Assembly: GCA_029975915.1 (NCBI GenBank)
Contig: JARKOC010000320.1
Span: forward strand, 1-21,019
Length of the DNA stretch: 21,019 nucleotides
Direction of reading: 5' to 3'
DNA from: Bryobacteraceae bacterium
GTDB taxonomy: Bacteria; Acidobacteriota; Terriglobia; Bryobacterales; Bryobacteraceae
In this document: in pieces, positions 14,095 to 21,019 of the stretch
Numbering within the stretch: position 1 is the stretch's first letter
How the letters are laid out: each line of letters begins with the position of its first letter
Translations under genes and position numbers: made by a program
Notes under the pieces: model-generated
The model's database searches: none
The model's input: the letters and a program-made list of their open reading frames with translations, nothing else
Told to the model about the DNA's origin: nothing

Positions 14095-15459
14095 TTACAG
14101 AGACAGGCTATCTGCGTCCGGCAACGGCTCAGTGAACCCCTCGTCCCCCAGCGGATACTCTCTCCGCTGCCGCGCCTCGCGCCGCATCAGGAGGTTGATC
14201 AGGAAGAAGTGGAACCCCATGAAAGCGGTGCGACTGTTGACCCTGAAGTCCAGGCCCCGGCGCAGGATGGAGCGCAGACCGAAGAAACGGCGGCGGGCTG
14301 CCGAGCACCGTTCTTCCAGCTCGCCAGCGGAAATGCCCTCCGGCGCGAACGGCAGCATGCCGTAGCGGTACCCGGGATCGAGCCACCAGCGGTCGAAGAG
14401 AAGGCGGCCCTCCTCTTCCAGCCGCAGGTAGAGGGGAGTTCCCGGAAAAGGGGTGAGATGGTTGAAGGCGGTGAGGAAAAAGCGGTGGGCCTCGGCAAAT
14501 GTCGCTGTCCTGTCCACCGTTTCCGCCGTGTCGCTCCCGTACCCGAAGACAAAGGTCACGTAGAGCCGGATACCAAAGCGGCGCAGGTTGGAGAGCGCGG
14601 CCTCGTAGGTCCCGAAGGGGGTGACGAAGCCTTTTCCCATGGTCTCCAGGGTTTCCCGGTCAAGGCTTTCCAGACCGATGAGGAGCCCCTGGCAGCCGCT
14701 TTGCGCCAGCAATCCCAGCAGTTCATCGTCAAAGGCCGCGCCGATCCCGGCCTGGCCGACCCACTTGATCTTCAGGGGAATCAGCGCCAGGAGCAGGTCC
14801 CGCGCCTCTTCCGGGTCCGCAACGATATTGTCGTCCACGAAAAAGACCAGCGGCTTGTCGATGCGGGACAGTTCCGCGACCACTTCGTCGACGGGACGGC
14901 GGCGGCGGGTGCGCCGGAAAAAGGTCTGGATGGCGCAGAACTCGCACGGGTACGGGCAACCGCGTCCGGTCTCCACCAGCGCCACCGGGAGATAGTTTCT
15001 GCCCTCGAAGATGGAGCGGTCCGGCGCGCACCCCGCCAGGGAAGGAAGGGATTCGTGGCGATAGAAGCGGGCCGGCCGGTTACGGCGGAAATCGTCGATC
15101 ACCCGCGGCCAGAGCCCTTCCGCCTCGCCGATTACCACTGCGTCGGCGTATTCGGCCACTTCGTCCGGCGCCAGCGTGGCATGAAATCCTCCCATGACCA
15201 CCGGCGCCCCCCGCTTCCGGTATTCCGAGGCAATCTGGTAAGAGCGCCTGGCGGTATAGGTCTCCACCGTAATCGCCACCAGGTCGGTGGGGTCGTCAAA
15301 GGGAATCACCTCCATGCGGTCGTCATGGAATCTGATCTCCACGTCATCCGGGGTCAGCGCCGCCAGTACCGCCGGGGCGAGCGGCTCCATCTGCCAGGAG
15401 CGGATGTAGGGTTCGCCTGTGCGGCGTCCCATGCAGGGCTGGATGATGGTTAGCCTCAC
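14095..15459 (-). CDS. B12-binding radical SAM protein (paralogue 1)
   Basis: The 454-residue enzyme has an N-terminal cobalamin-binding Rossmann domain (about 1-130: LTIIQPCMG, MEPLAPAVLAALTP, VVMGGFHATL, AVVIGEAEGLWP). A radical SAM TIM barrel follows, with the [4Fe-4S] motif CxxxCxxC at C168/C172/C175. VFFVDDNIV, GLLIGLESLD and FVFGYGSDTAETV are further typical blocks. The C-terminus (PFPGTPLYLRLEEEGRLLFDRWWLDPGYRYG and onwards) resembles extensions of lipid-acting relatives. Such enzymes make methyl-, C-C- or ring-forming changes on unactivated carbons; the substrate here is unknown. The GTG start overlaps the stop of the preceding gene (GTGA, 15456-15459). The protein is close to paralogues 3 and 4. 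Confidence 0.9.
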   Translation of the reverse strand: MRLTIIQPCMGRRTGEPYIRSWQMEPLAPAVLAALTPDDVEIRFHDDRMEVIPFDDPTDLVAITVETYTARRSYQIASEYRKRGAPVVMGGFHATLAPDEVAEYADAVVIGEAEGLWPRVIDDFRRNRPARFYRHESLPSLAGCAPDRSIFEGRNYLPVALVETGRGCPYPCEFCAIQTFFRRTRRRRPVDEVVAELSRIDKPLVFFVDDNIVADPEEARDLLLALIPLKIKWVGQAGIGAAFDDELLGLLAQSGCQGLLIGLESLDRETLETMGKGFVTPFGTYEAALSNLRRFGIRLYVTFVFGYGSDTAETVDRTATFAEAHRFFLTAFNHLTPFPGTPLYLRLEEEGRLLFDRWWLDPGYRYGMLPFAPEGISAGELEERCSAARRRFFGLRSILRRGLDFRVNSRTAFMGFHFFLINLLMRREARQRREYPLGDEGFTEPLPDADSLSL

Positions 15460-16841
15460 GGGCGTGCCTCCGCCGGGACCCGGCCGCGGTACCAGCGTTC
15501 ATCGGGCGGCGTACCGGGATTGTCCAGGGAAAAGGGATGGGCGAAGCGCTGTTCGCTGTACAGACGGCGCACGAAGATGCGGTAGGTGAGGTTGCCGACG
15601 AAGTTGATGAGGGAGTTGGTGGAGAGCCCCCGCATGCGCCGGGCAGCATGGCCGATGCGGAAGGTCTCCCGGTACGCCCGTTTGAAGCCCCGGTACAGTT
15701 CCTCCGGGGTCATGAGCGCCGGTTGGATGACCACGTGCATGGTGTCGTAGTCGTCCCAGTTGTAGCTGAGGATCCTCCCCTCCGCCTGAAGGCGCCGGAA
15801 CAGCTCGGTTCCGGGATAGGGGGTATAGATGGAGTAACGGGGGATATCGATCTTCAGTTCGTTGACCCGATCCACGGTCCGCGGGAAGGTCTCCGCGGTG
15901 TCGTGATCGAACCCGAACACAAAACACCCCTGAACGCTGATCCCCATGCCGTGCATGGCGCGGATGAGCTCATCGTAATTCACCGGCGTGTTGAATCCCT
16001 TCCTGATCTCCTTCAGGACGGTCCGGCTGTCGGACTCGAAGCCGAACAGGAGGTAGCGGCAGCCGCTGGCCTTCATCAGGTCCAGCAGCTCCGGGTCGTT
16101 GACGATATCCACCGTGGCAAGGCCCCCCCATTTCTTCCCCAGGGGTATCATGGCCCGGAACAACTCCTTGGCGTACTCCGGATCCTCTGCGATGCTCACG
16201 TCGTTGAAGACGATGTATCTCCCCCGGGTCAGCCTGATGTCGCGGATCACGTCTCCCACCGGCCTGCGGAGATAGTTGGGCCAGACACCGGGCACGGTGC
16301 AGAAGTCGCACACCTTCTTGCAGCCCCGCGTCGCCTGGATGGTGTCGGGGATCATGTAGCCCGAACGCCGGTGCAGGTCGCGGCGGGGAGGCGGCACGCC
16401 GGGCAGCGTGTCAAGAAGGGGCTCTTCCTCGTAGACTCTTTTCATGCGTCCCGCGCGGAAGTCCTCGATGAGCCGGGGCCAAGCATCCTCTCCCCGGCCG
16501 ATGACAATGGCGTCGGCGTGGCGGATCGCCTCCCCCGGCAGGAGGGTGACATGCACGCCCCCCAGGACCACCGGGATGCCCCTCGCCCGGAAACGATCGG
16601 CCAGGGCGTAGCCGCTGTTTGCGCAGCCGGTAATAAGACTGATGGCCACCAGGTCGGCATCCGCGTCGAGCGGGATCGGGTCCACGCTGCCGTCCACCAG
16701 ACGGATATCCATGTCCGGGTATGCCGGGGTCAGGGCCGCCAGGGTGCAGATGGAGAGCGGCATCTCCCTCATGGAGCGGACCAGGGGGCCGAGCCTCAGC
16801 TTGTGCATGTGCGCGTCCGGCATGATGAGCAGCAGCTTCAC
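15456..16841 (-). CDS. B12-binding radical SAM protein (paralogue 2, divergent)
   Basis: The 461-residue member has the same layout but differs more than the other three. The cobalamin domain reads MPLSICTLAALTP with VVLGGVHVTLLPGEA (about 91-105). The cluster motif is RGCKKVCDFC (C174/C178/C181). Later blocks are IVFNDVSIAEDPEYAKELF, where a VDDN motif is replaced by NDVS, LLFGFESDS, GCFVFGFDHDTAETF and YTPYPGTELF. The C-terminal RWWL segment shared by the others is replaced by SYNWDDYDTMHVVIQP. It likely does a different chemical step on the same pathway. The GTG start overlaps the preceding stop (GTGA, 16838-16841), and its own stop overlaps the next start in the same way. Confidence 0.9.
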   Translation of the reverse strand: MKLLLIMPDAHMHKLRLGPLVRSMREMPLSICTLAALTPAYPDMDIRLVDGSVDPIPLDADADLVAISLITGCANSGYALADRFRARGIPVVLGGVHVTLLPGEAIRHADAIVIGRGEDAWPRLIEDFRAGRMKRVYEEEPLLDTLPGVPPPRRDLHRRSGYMIPDTIQATRGCKKVCDFCTVPGVWPNYLRRPVGDVIRDIRLTRGRYIVFNDVSIAEDPEYAKELFRAMIPLGKKWGGLATVDIVNDPELLDLMKASGCRYLLFGFESDSRTVLKEIRKGFNTPVNYDELIRAMHGMGISVQGCFVFGFDHDTAETFPRTVDRVNELKIDIPRYSIYTPYPGTELFRRLQAEGRILSYNWDDYDTMHVVIQPALMTPEELYRGFKRAYRETFRIGHAARRMRGLSTNSLINFVGNLTYRIFVRRLYSEQRFAHPFSLDNPGTPPDERWYRGRVPAEARP

Positions 16842-18211
16842 AGGCGGTTCTCCGTTTTATATTCGCGCTTCCGTTCGAATCCCCGATACCCCAGCATCAT
16901 GCCGTGCTTCTTCATCATCTCGCTCCGGAACAGCGGGTTGTAGGCGAAGTAGGTCAGCAGGCTCCGCAAATCCTTGGCATTGGTCTTGAAATCCGTGGCG
17001 CGGCGAAGGATCTGGTACGGTGAACTGTGCCTCATGCGGGCCACGTGGCCGAGCCCGGAAAGCCTCTCAGGGGTCAGGCGCCGGGGCCGGAAGGCTGCGT
17101 CACCGAAGCGGTACTCGTCATGGAGCCACCAGCGGCCGTCATACAAGAGCCTCCCTTCGGCCTTCATCCTCTCATAAAACGCCGTGCCAGGATAGGGGGT
17201 GAGGATGTTGAAGGCCGAAAAGGCGAACTTCTTGGACAGCGCCCAGTCGATGGTGTCGAGGATGCTCGCCTCGGTTTCGTGGTCATAGCCCAGAAGGAAC
17301 GCGGCCCACAGCATGATGCCCGCGTCCCGTATCCTCTCCACCGCCTCGTCGTAGGTTCCGAACGCCAGGTTGGTCATTTTGTTCATTATGGCCAGGTTGG
17401 CCGGATCCCGCGACTCGAACCCCACCACCAGCCCGGCGCAGCCGCTGCGCGCCATCAGGTCCAACAGTTCCGGGTCGGCCGCGAAATTGAGGCTCGTCTG
17501 GGCCGTCCAGCGCAGCTTCAGGGGGACCAGTTCACGGAACAGGGCCTTGGCCGCCTCCGCATCGGCGATGATGTTGTCGTCCACGAAGAAAACCAGCTTC
17601 CGCCCGTCCCGGGCCACTTCATCAGCAACCTCCTTTGGGGAGCGACAGCTGAAGCCGCCGCGGTACAGGTTGCCGGTAACGCAGTATTCGCAGGTATTGA
17701 CGCATCCCCTGGAAAGCTGGGTAAGCATGACCGGCAGATACTTCTTCCCCTGATAGATGTCGCGGCGCGGCTGTATTGGCCCGGAAGCGCCGGTGTCAGC
17801 GAAGGGGCGGCGGTACACGGGTTTCAGTCTTCCGGCTTCGGCGTCCTCAAGGATGTCCGTCCATCCGTCATCGATGTCCCCCATCGCCAGCGCGTCCGCA
17901 TGAAGGGCGGCCTCCTGCGGGATCATGGTGGCGTGGCACCCGCCAAGCGCCACCTTCGCGCCCACCTCCCGGAAGCGGTCGGCGATTTCGTAGGCCCTGC
18001 GCGCGGTATAGATTTCCGTATTGATGGCAACCATATCCCAGTGTTCGCCGTAGGGGACCGGCTCGAACCGGTCGTCGCAGAGCGAGACCCGGTGGCGATT
18101 CGGAGTGAACCCGGCCAGCACGGCGAAGGTGTGGGGTTCCATCCTGCCGTGGTCGTTGTACGGCCGCCCCCGGACCAGCCCCATGTTGGGCTTGACGAAG
18201 AGGATCTTCAC
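16838..18211 (-). CDS. B12-binding radical SAM protein (paralogue 3)
   Basis: This 457-residue protein starts at GTG 18211, directly overlapping the upstream stop (GTGA). The frame stays open to 18454, but that part is shadow of the previous gene, and the family N-terminus (KILFVKPNMG) starts here. The cobalamin-binding domain has MEPHTFAVLAGFTP and ALGGCHATMIPQEA. The radical SAM cysteines are C170/C174/C177 (RGCVNTCEYC), followed by LVFFVDDNIIADAE and GLVVGFESRD. Its C-terminus shares PGTAFYERMKAEGRLLYDGRWWL with paralogues 1 and 4 but has a longer tail rich in aromatic and basic residues (TYFAYNPLFRSEMMKK), perhaps for membrane contact. Confidence 0.9.
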   Translation of the reverse strand: MKILFVKPNMGLVRGRPYNDHGRMEPHTFAVLAGFTPNRHRVSLCDDRFEPVPYGEHWDMVAINTEIYTARRAYEIADRFREVGAKVALGGCHATMIPQEAALHADALAMGDIDDGWTDILEDAEAGRLKPVYRRPFADTGASGPIQPRRDIYQGKKYLPVMLTQLSRGCVNTCEYCVTGNLYRGGFSCRSPKEVADEVARDGRKLVFFVDDNIIADAEAAKALFRELVPLKLRWTAQTSLNFAADPELLDLMARSGCAGLVVGFESRDPANLAIMNKMTNLAFGTYDEAVERIRDAGIMLWAAFLLGYDHETEASILDTIDWALSKKFAFSAFNILTPYPGTAFYERMKAEGRLLYDGRWWLHDEYRFGDAAFRPRRLTPERLSGLGHVARMRHSSPYQILRRATDFKTNAKDLRSLLTYFAYNPLFRSEMMKKHGMMLGYRGFERKREYKTENRL

Positions 18212-19512
18212 CGCGCCGCCCCCCGTAGACGGGACTTGGCCCGGATATCCATCCCGGAAACGAGATTCGCCTTCAGAAACACGGCCAGATTGTCCAGACT
18301 GCCGAAATGGGCGCGGGAGGGGAGCCGGCGGATGATTCCCGGCAGGCTGTGAAAGCTCTCCCGTGCCCTGCGGCACCCCTCGGTGAGCTGGCCGGCGCTC
18401 ATGCCGCGGGGATGGAGGAGGGCCTCCTGCCACCGGTAGGACGGCTCCAGCCACCAGCGGTCATACACCAGGCGTCCTTCCCCGGAAAGCCGCTCGTAGA
18501 GCGGTGTGCCCGGTATGGGCTGGAGCGGGTTGAAGTTGGCGAGGCACAGTTTCTGCCGCAGGGCGAACTCCAGGGTACGCTCGATGGCGCCGGGCCCATC
18601 GTTGTCATAGCCGAACAGGAACGTGCCGTAGACCATGATGCCGGCAGTGCGGATGCGGCCGAGGCGCGATGCGAATTCAGAGGCGCGGTTCCACCCCTTG
18701 CCCATCTGCCGGAGGTTGTCACTGTCCAGCGATTCGAATCCGATGATCAGGCTCTGGCAACCGCTCAGCCGCGCCAGGGCCAGCAGCCCCGGATCGTCGG
18801 CGATGCCCGCGTCCATCTGGGCGGACCAGCGCACTTTCAGCGGCAGCAGGGCCTCCATCAGGGAGCGGAGCGCATCGCGGTCCGACATCATGTTGTCGTC
18901 CACAAACAGGATCCTCCGGCTGCGGCACGACTCGATCTCTTCCACCACCGCGGCCACGGGCCTGTGCCGTACCCGGCCGCCGTAAAACGCCCGAATGGAA
19001 CAGAATTCACAGGAGCGCGGGCATCCCCTGGCGAACTGCACCGGGCGGATGGGGAGGTAGTTCCTCCCTTCGTAGATGGAACGGTCAGGCTGAGCAGCCT
19101 CCGAGGGGCCGGGTGTTGCCGGGGCATAGAGACGTCGGAGCCTGCCGGACGCCGCATCGGCCAGGACCCGGGGCCAACTCGCCTCCGCGTCCCCCGTGAC
19201 AACGGCGTCCGCATGTTTCAGCGCCTCCTCCGGGAGCAGGGTCGGATGGAAGCCCCCCATCACGACCGGTACGCCCCGCTTCCGGTAGTCGGCGGCTATC
19301 TCGTAGGCCCGCCTGGCGGAAAAGGTGCAGGCGGAGATGGAGGCCAGGTCGGCCGTGTCGTCATGGGGGTTTTCTCCCAGGCGCTCGTCAACGGCCCGGA
19401 CCTCGTGTTCCTTTGGCGTAAGAGCGGCAAGAACGGCCAGCGCCAGCGGTTCCATAATGGCCGGAGAACGGTATCCCTCGCTGGAGCGGGGACGAATCAG
19501 GGTGATTTTCAT
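18208..19512 (-). CDS. B12-binding radical SAM protein (paralogue 4, first gene of operon)
   Basis: The 434-residue protein leads the seven-gene operon. ATG 19512 was chosen over the longer frame (to 19545) because GGGAGG is 7 bases upstream and the homologous N-terminus (MKITLIRPRS) begins there. The cobalamin domain contains MEPLALAVLAALTP and VVMGGFHPTLLPEEA. The radical SAM motif is RGCPRSCEFC (C164/C168/C171), with LFVDDNMMSDRDA and LIIGFESLDSDN after it. The C-terminus has PIPGTPLYERLSGEGRLVYD and RWWLEPSYRW. The close kinship of paralogues 1, 3 and 4 suggests successive tandem duplications. A promoter candidate lies at 19569-19597. Confidence 0.9.
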   Translation of the reverse strand: MKITLIRPRSSEGYRSPAIMEPLALAVLAALTPKEHEVRAVDERLGENPHDDTADLASISACTFSARRAYEIAADYRKRGVPVVMGGFHPTLLPEEALKHADAVVTGDAEASWPRVLADAASGRLRRLYAPATPGPSEAAQPDRSIYEGRNYLPIRPVQFARGCPRSCEFCSIRAFYGGRVRHRPVAAVVEEIESCRSRRILFVDDNMMSDRDALRSLMEALLPLKVRWSAQMDAGIADDPGLLALARLSGCQSLIIGFESLDSDNLRQMGKGWNRASEFASRLGRIRTAGIMVYGTFLFGYDNDGPGAIERTLEFALRQKLCLANFNPLQPIPGTPLYERLSGEGRLVYDRWWLEPSYRWQEALLHPRGMSAGQLTEGCRRARESFHSLPGIIRRLPSRAHFGSLDNLAVFLKANLVSGMDIRAKSRLRGAAR

Positions 19513-19568
19513 GGAACCGCCTCCCTGTTCCGGGTAAAAAAACAATAATCAATCAGGATTCACGGGCT

Positions 19569-19597
19569 GTTATTGCACTTCTTCCATGCCGTGTCAA
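19569..19597 (-). promoter_or_regulatory. Candidate promoter of the radical SAM operon
   Basis: On the minus strand TTGACA (19597-19592), a 17-base spacer and AATAAC (19574-19569) form a -35/-10 pair with a perfect first hexamer and 4 of 6 matches in the second. Transcription would start near 19562, about 50 bases before the ATG. It is back to back with the lexA promoter, 50 bases away. Confidence 0.5.
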
Positions 19598-19646
19598 CGG
19601 GGTATAACGGCGGCGCCCCGAATTTCGCGACGGGCGCGGGCACGCC

Positions 19647-19675
19647 TTGACATTCCCTGTCACGGCTGGTATGTT
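19647..19675 (+). promoter_or_regulatory. lexA promoter
   Basis: TTGACA (19647-19652), a 17-base spacer and TATGTT (19670-19675) form a good sigma-70 promoter. The -10 element overlaps the LexA operator at 19673-19688, so repressor binding would block polymerase. Confidence 0.7.
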
Positions 19676-19688
19676 GTCTTTTGACAAC
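19673..19688. promoter_or_regulatory. LexA operator (SOS box)
   Basis: GTTGTC-TTTT-GACAAC is a perfect 6+6 palindrome overlapping the -10 region of lexA. It fits most of the Geobacter LexA motif reported as GGTT-N2-C-N4-G-N3-ACC (the outermost bases differ) and not the E. coli CTGT-N8-ACAG form. Autoregulation of lexA and the dinB cassette is the natural reading. Confidence 0.75.
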
Positions 19689-19706
19689 TAACAGTGAGGT
19701 GTCCCC

Positions 19707-20312
19707 ATGGAAGAGCTGACCCCCCGCCAGCAACAGGTGCTGGCATTCGTCACCGAATTCATCGACGCAAACGGCTATCCCCCCACCCTGCGGGAGATCG
19801 CGGCCCACCTGGAGGTCAACGGGACCCTGGGGGTGATGCGCCACCTGGACGCCCTGGAGAAAAAGGGGTACCTCACCAAGGCCGCGGGCAGCTCCAGGGG
19901 GATCGTGCTCGCCGGCCGCGCCTCCGCCGTCCCCCTTCCCATCGTCGGGGTGGTGCGGGCCGGCCTTCCCCAGCCCGCGGTGGAGGACATCGAGGGATTC
20001 TTCGCCATCGACTCCACCCAGCTCCGCTCCGGCGGCTCCTTCTTCCTCCGGGTCAAGGGGGACTCCATGATCGGCGCATCCATCCTGGAAGGGGACCTGG
20101 CCCTGGTGCGGCCCCAGCCCTCGGCGGAGAACCGCGATCTGGTGGTGGCCATGGTGGACGGCGAGGCCACCCTGAAGCGGTTCTTCCGGGAACGGGGAAG
20201 GATCCGGCTGGAGGCCGCCAACCCCAACTACGACGACATCATCGTCCGGCCGGGCAAAGGCGAGGTGACGATCGTCGGCAAAGTGGTCGGCATCTACCGC
20301 CCCCTGGAGTGA
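19707..20312 (+). CDS. lexA: LexA repressor
   Basis: LexA represses SOS genes and inactivates itself by RecA-stimulated cleavage. The 201-residue protein has the N-terminal winged helix (LTPRQQQVLAFVTEFIDANGYPPTLREIA), the cleavage site Ala85-Gly86 in VVRAGLP, catalytic Ser120 in KGDSM and catalytic Lys157 in EATLKRFF. These positions are one residue off the E. coli numbering (A84-G85, S119, K156). The recognition helix (HLEVNGTLGVMRHLDALEKKG) departs from the E. coli type, in keeping with the different operator. The start ATG 19707 has GAGGTG 6 bases upstream. A LexA box overlaps its promoter. It heads an operon with an 82-residue ORF and dinB. Confidence 0.95.
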   Translation: MEELTPRQQQVLAFVTEFIDANGYPPTLREIAAHLEVNGTLGVMRHLDALEKKGYLTKAAGSSRGIVLAGRASAVPLPIVGVVRAGLPQPAVEDIEGFFAIDSTQLRSGGSFFLRVKGDSMIGASILEGDLALVRPQPSAENRDLVVAMVDGEATLKRFFRERGRIRLEAANPNYDDIIVRPGKGEVTIVGKVVGIYRPLE

Positions 20313-20316
20313 AGCC

Positions 20317-20565
20317 ATGGAAAGGATTCGGGAGCCGGTGCGGGTGGCCGTCATCTTTACCCCTGGGAGGAACATCCGACCGGTTTGGTTCGACTGGAAG
20401 CGCAGGAAGCACACCGTCCTGGAGACACCCTACTCCTGGCCGGAGAAGGCCGGGGACAAACTCTTCCTCCACTTCGCGGTGATGGACGGAGAGGCCCTCT
20501 ACGAGCTGGTATACGATACAAGGGAGCAGAGTTGGACACTGAACGGGGTGGAGGCGGAACCGTGA
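20317..20565 (+). CDS. Small hypothetical protein between lexA and dinB
   Basis: This 82-residue ORF starts 4 bases after the lexA stop and ends in a GTGA overlap with dinB, so it is clearly translated as part of the SOS cassette. The sequence (RVAVIFTPGRNIRPVWFDW, then LHFAVMDGEALYELVYDTREQSWTL) looks like a compact all-beta fold of five or so strands; no signal peptide or membrane segment is seen. I do not recognise a characterised family. From position, a role in damage response or as a helper of polymerase IV is possible, which is inference only. Confidence 0.8.
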   Translation: MERIREPVRVAVIFTPGRNIRPVWFDWKRRKHTVLETPYSWPEKAGDKLFLHFAVMDGEALYELVYDTREQSWTLNGVEAEP

Positions 20566-21019
20566 CCTATCGCGCCATCCTTCACATCGACATGAACGCC
20601 TTCTTCGCCAGCGTGGAGCAGGCAATGAACCCGGCCCTGCGGGGCAAGCCGGTGGCGGTCATCGGATCGGCCAAGCGCACGGTGATCACCACTTCGTCCT
20701 ATGAGGCGCGAAGGTATGGGGTGAAGACCGGCATGGCGGTGTGGGAGGCAAAGCGCTGCTGCCCCGACCTGATCCTGGTCGTCGGCAACAATCGCCGCTA
20801 CACCCACACCTCGGCCGGGATCATCCGGATGATGCTGGACTACACGCCACTGGTGGAGGTCTTTTCCATCGACGAGGCATTCATGGACGTGACCGGTTCC
20901 CTGAGGCTGTTCGGCCCTGCCGAAAACATCGCCATGCTCCTGAAATCGCGCATCCGTCATCGCTTCGGCATCACCTGTTCCATCGGCATCGCTCCCAACA
21001 AGATGCTGGCAAAACTGGC
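20562..21019 (+). CDS. dinB: DNA polymerase IV (Y-family), 5' part only
   Basis: The first 152 residues of a Y-family translesion polymerase are present and the gene runs off the right edge. The palm residues are intact: Asp10 in HIDMNAFFASVEQ and Asp104-Glu105 in FSIDEAFMDVTGS bind the catalytic metals, and SSYEAR (45-50) contacts the incoming nucleotide. CSIGIAPNKMLAKL near the edge is also typical of DinB. A diverged inactive relative such as ImuB is unlikely because all three acidic residues are kept. The start is GTG 20562, overlapping the previous stop by 4 bases (GTGA). It is co-transcribed with lexA, so SOS-induced. Confidence 0.93.
   Translation, partial: MTYRAILHIDMNAFFASVEQAMNPALRGKPVAVIGSAKRTVITTSSYEARRYGVKTGMAVWEAKRCCPDLILVVGNNRRYTHTSAGIIRMMLDYTPLVEVFSIDEAFMDVTGSLRLFGPAENIAMLLKSRIRHRFGITCSIGIAPNKMLAKL

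Noticed and set aside
12967..15453. 828-codon plus-strand open frame
   Set aside because: It is antisense to GNAT and radical SAM genes that have clear family motifs; high G+C content keeps the opposite frame open. The composition (many Gln, His, Arg, Pro) is shadow-like.
15537..19548. Long plus-strand frames (468, 441 and 413 codons) opposite the radical SAM genes
   Set aside because: Same G+C shadow effect; no motifs, no ribosome sites, and the opposite strand carries intact cysteine motifs.
1..21019. CRISPR arrays, tRNA or rRNA genes, insertion sequences, phage genes
   Set aside because: No regularly spaced repeats, no cloverleaf or rRNA-like segments, and no transposase, integrase or phage structural motifs were seen on either strand.

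Overview
The window looks like chromosomal DNA from a Geobacter-type bacterium (Desulfuromonadia, Geobacteraceae or close kin). The reasons are the high G+C content, a GEMM-I riboswitch of the style common in Geobacter ahead of a secreted FG-GAP lipoprotein, a lexA-small ORF-dinB cassette with a GTTGTC-N4-GACAAC operator, a stand-alone cheD, and many B12-binding radical SAM proteins. This placement is inference from content; no 16S or other marker gene is present.

Left part (1-6.5 kb), accessory in character. A truncated secreted protein gene (minus strand) diverges from an orphan cheD. A segment of about 4.4 kb follows, bounded by two direct copies of a DUF488/YeaO-type gene (1115-1492 and 5491-5883). 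Inside it are a UbiG-like methyltransferase, a ferredoxin-type protein resembling epoxyqueuosine reductase fused to an SCP2-like domain, decayed coding remnants, and a LuxR-type solo regulator with an autoinducer-binding-like domain. A near-consensus lux box (4482-4501) lies between luxR and the ferredoxin/methyltransferase pair, so the module may be a signal-responsive operon. An LprI-like periplasmic protein closes this part.

Middle part (6.6-10.3 kb), cell envelope. A 606-residue FG-GAP/VCBS lipoprotein is preceded by a complete control region: promoter (8681-8709), GEMM-I aptamer (8571-8662) and an overlapping terminator hairpin (8541-8590). The base equivalent to the ligand-specifying position 20 reads as A, which points to the GEMM-Ib (3',3'-cGAMP) subtype. 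Upstream of it is a lipoprotein that joins an L,D-transpeptidase domain to an M15 (VanY-like) carboxypeptidase domain.

Right part (10.5-19.5 kb), the most unusual region. Seven minus-strand genes form an apparent operon: four tandem B12-binding radical SAM paralogues joined by GTGA 4-base overlaps, two divergent GNAT-fold proteins, and a GH3-family (adenylating acyl-amide synthetase) protein. This looks like an uncharacterised biosynthetic pathway, perhaps acting on a lipid or other hydrophobic acid, with GH3 and the GNAT proteins doing activation and conjugation. The product is unknown.

Right edge (19.6-21.0 kb). Divergent from that operon is an SOS mutagenesis cassette: lexA with its own promoter and LexA operator, an 82-residue conserved-looking ORF, and dinB (DNA polymerase IV), which runs off the window.
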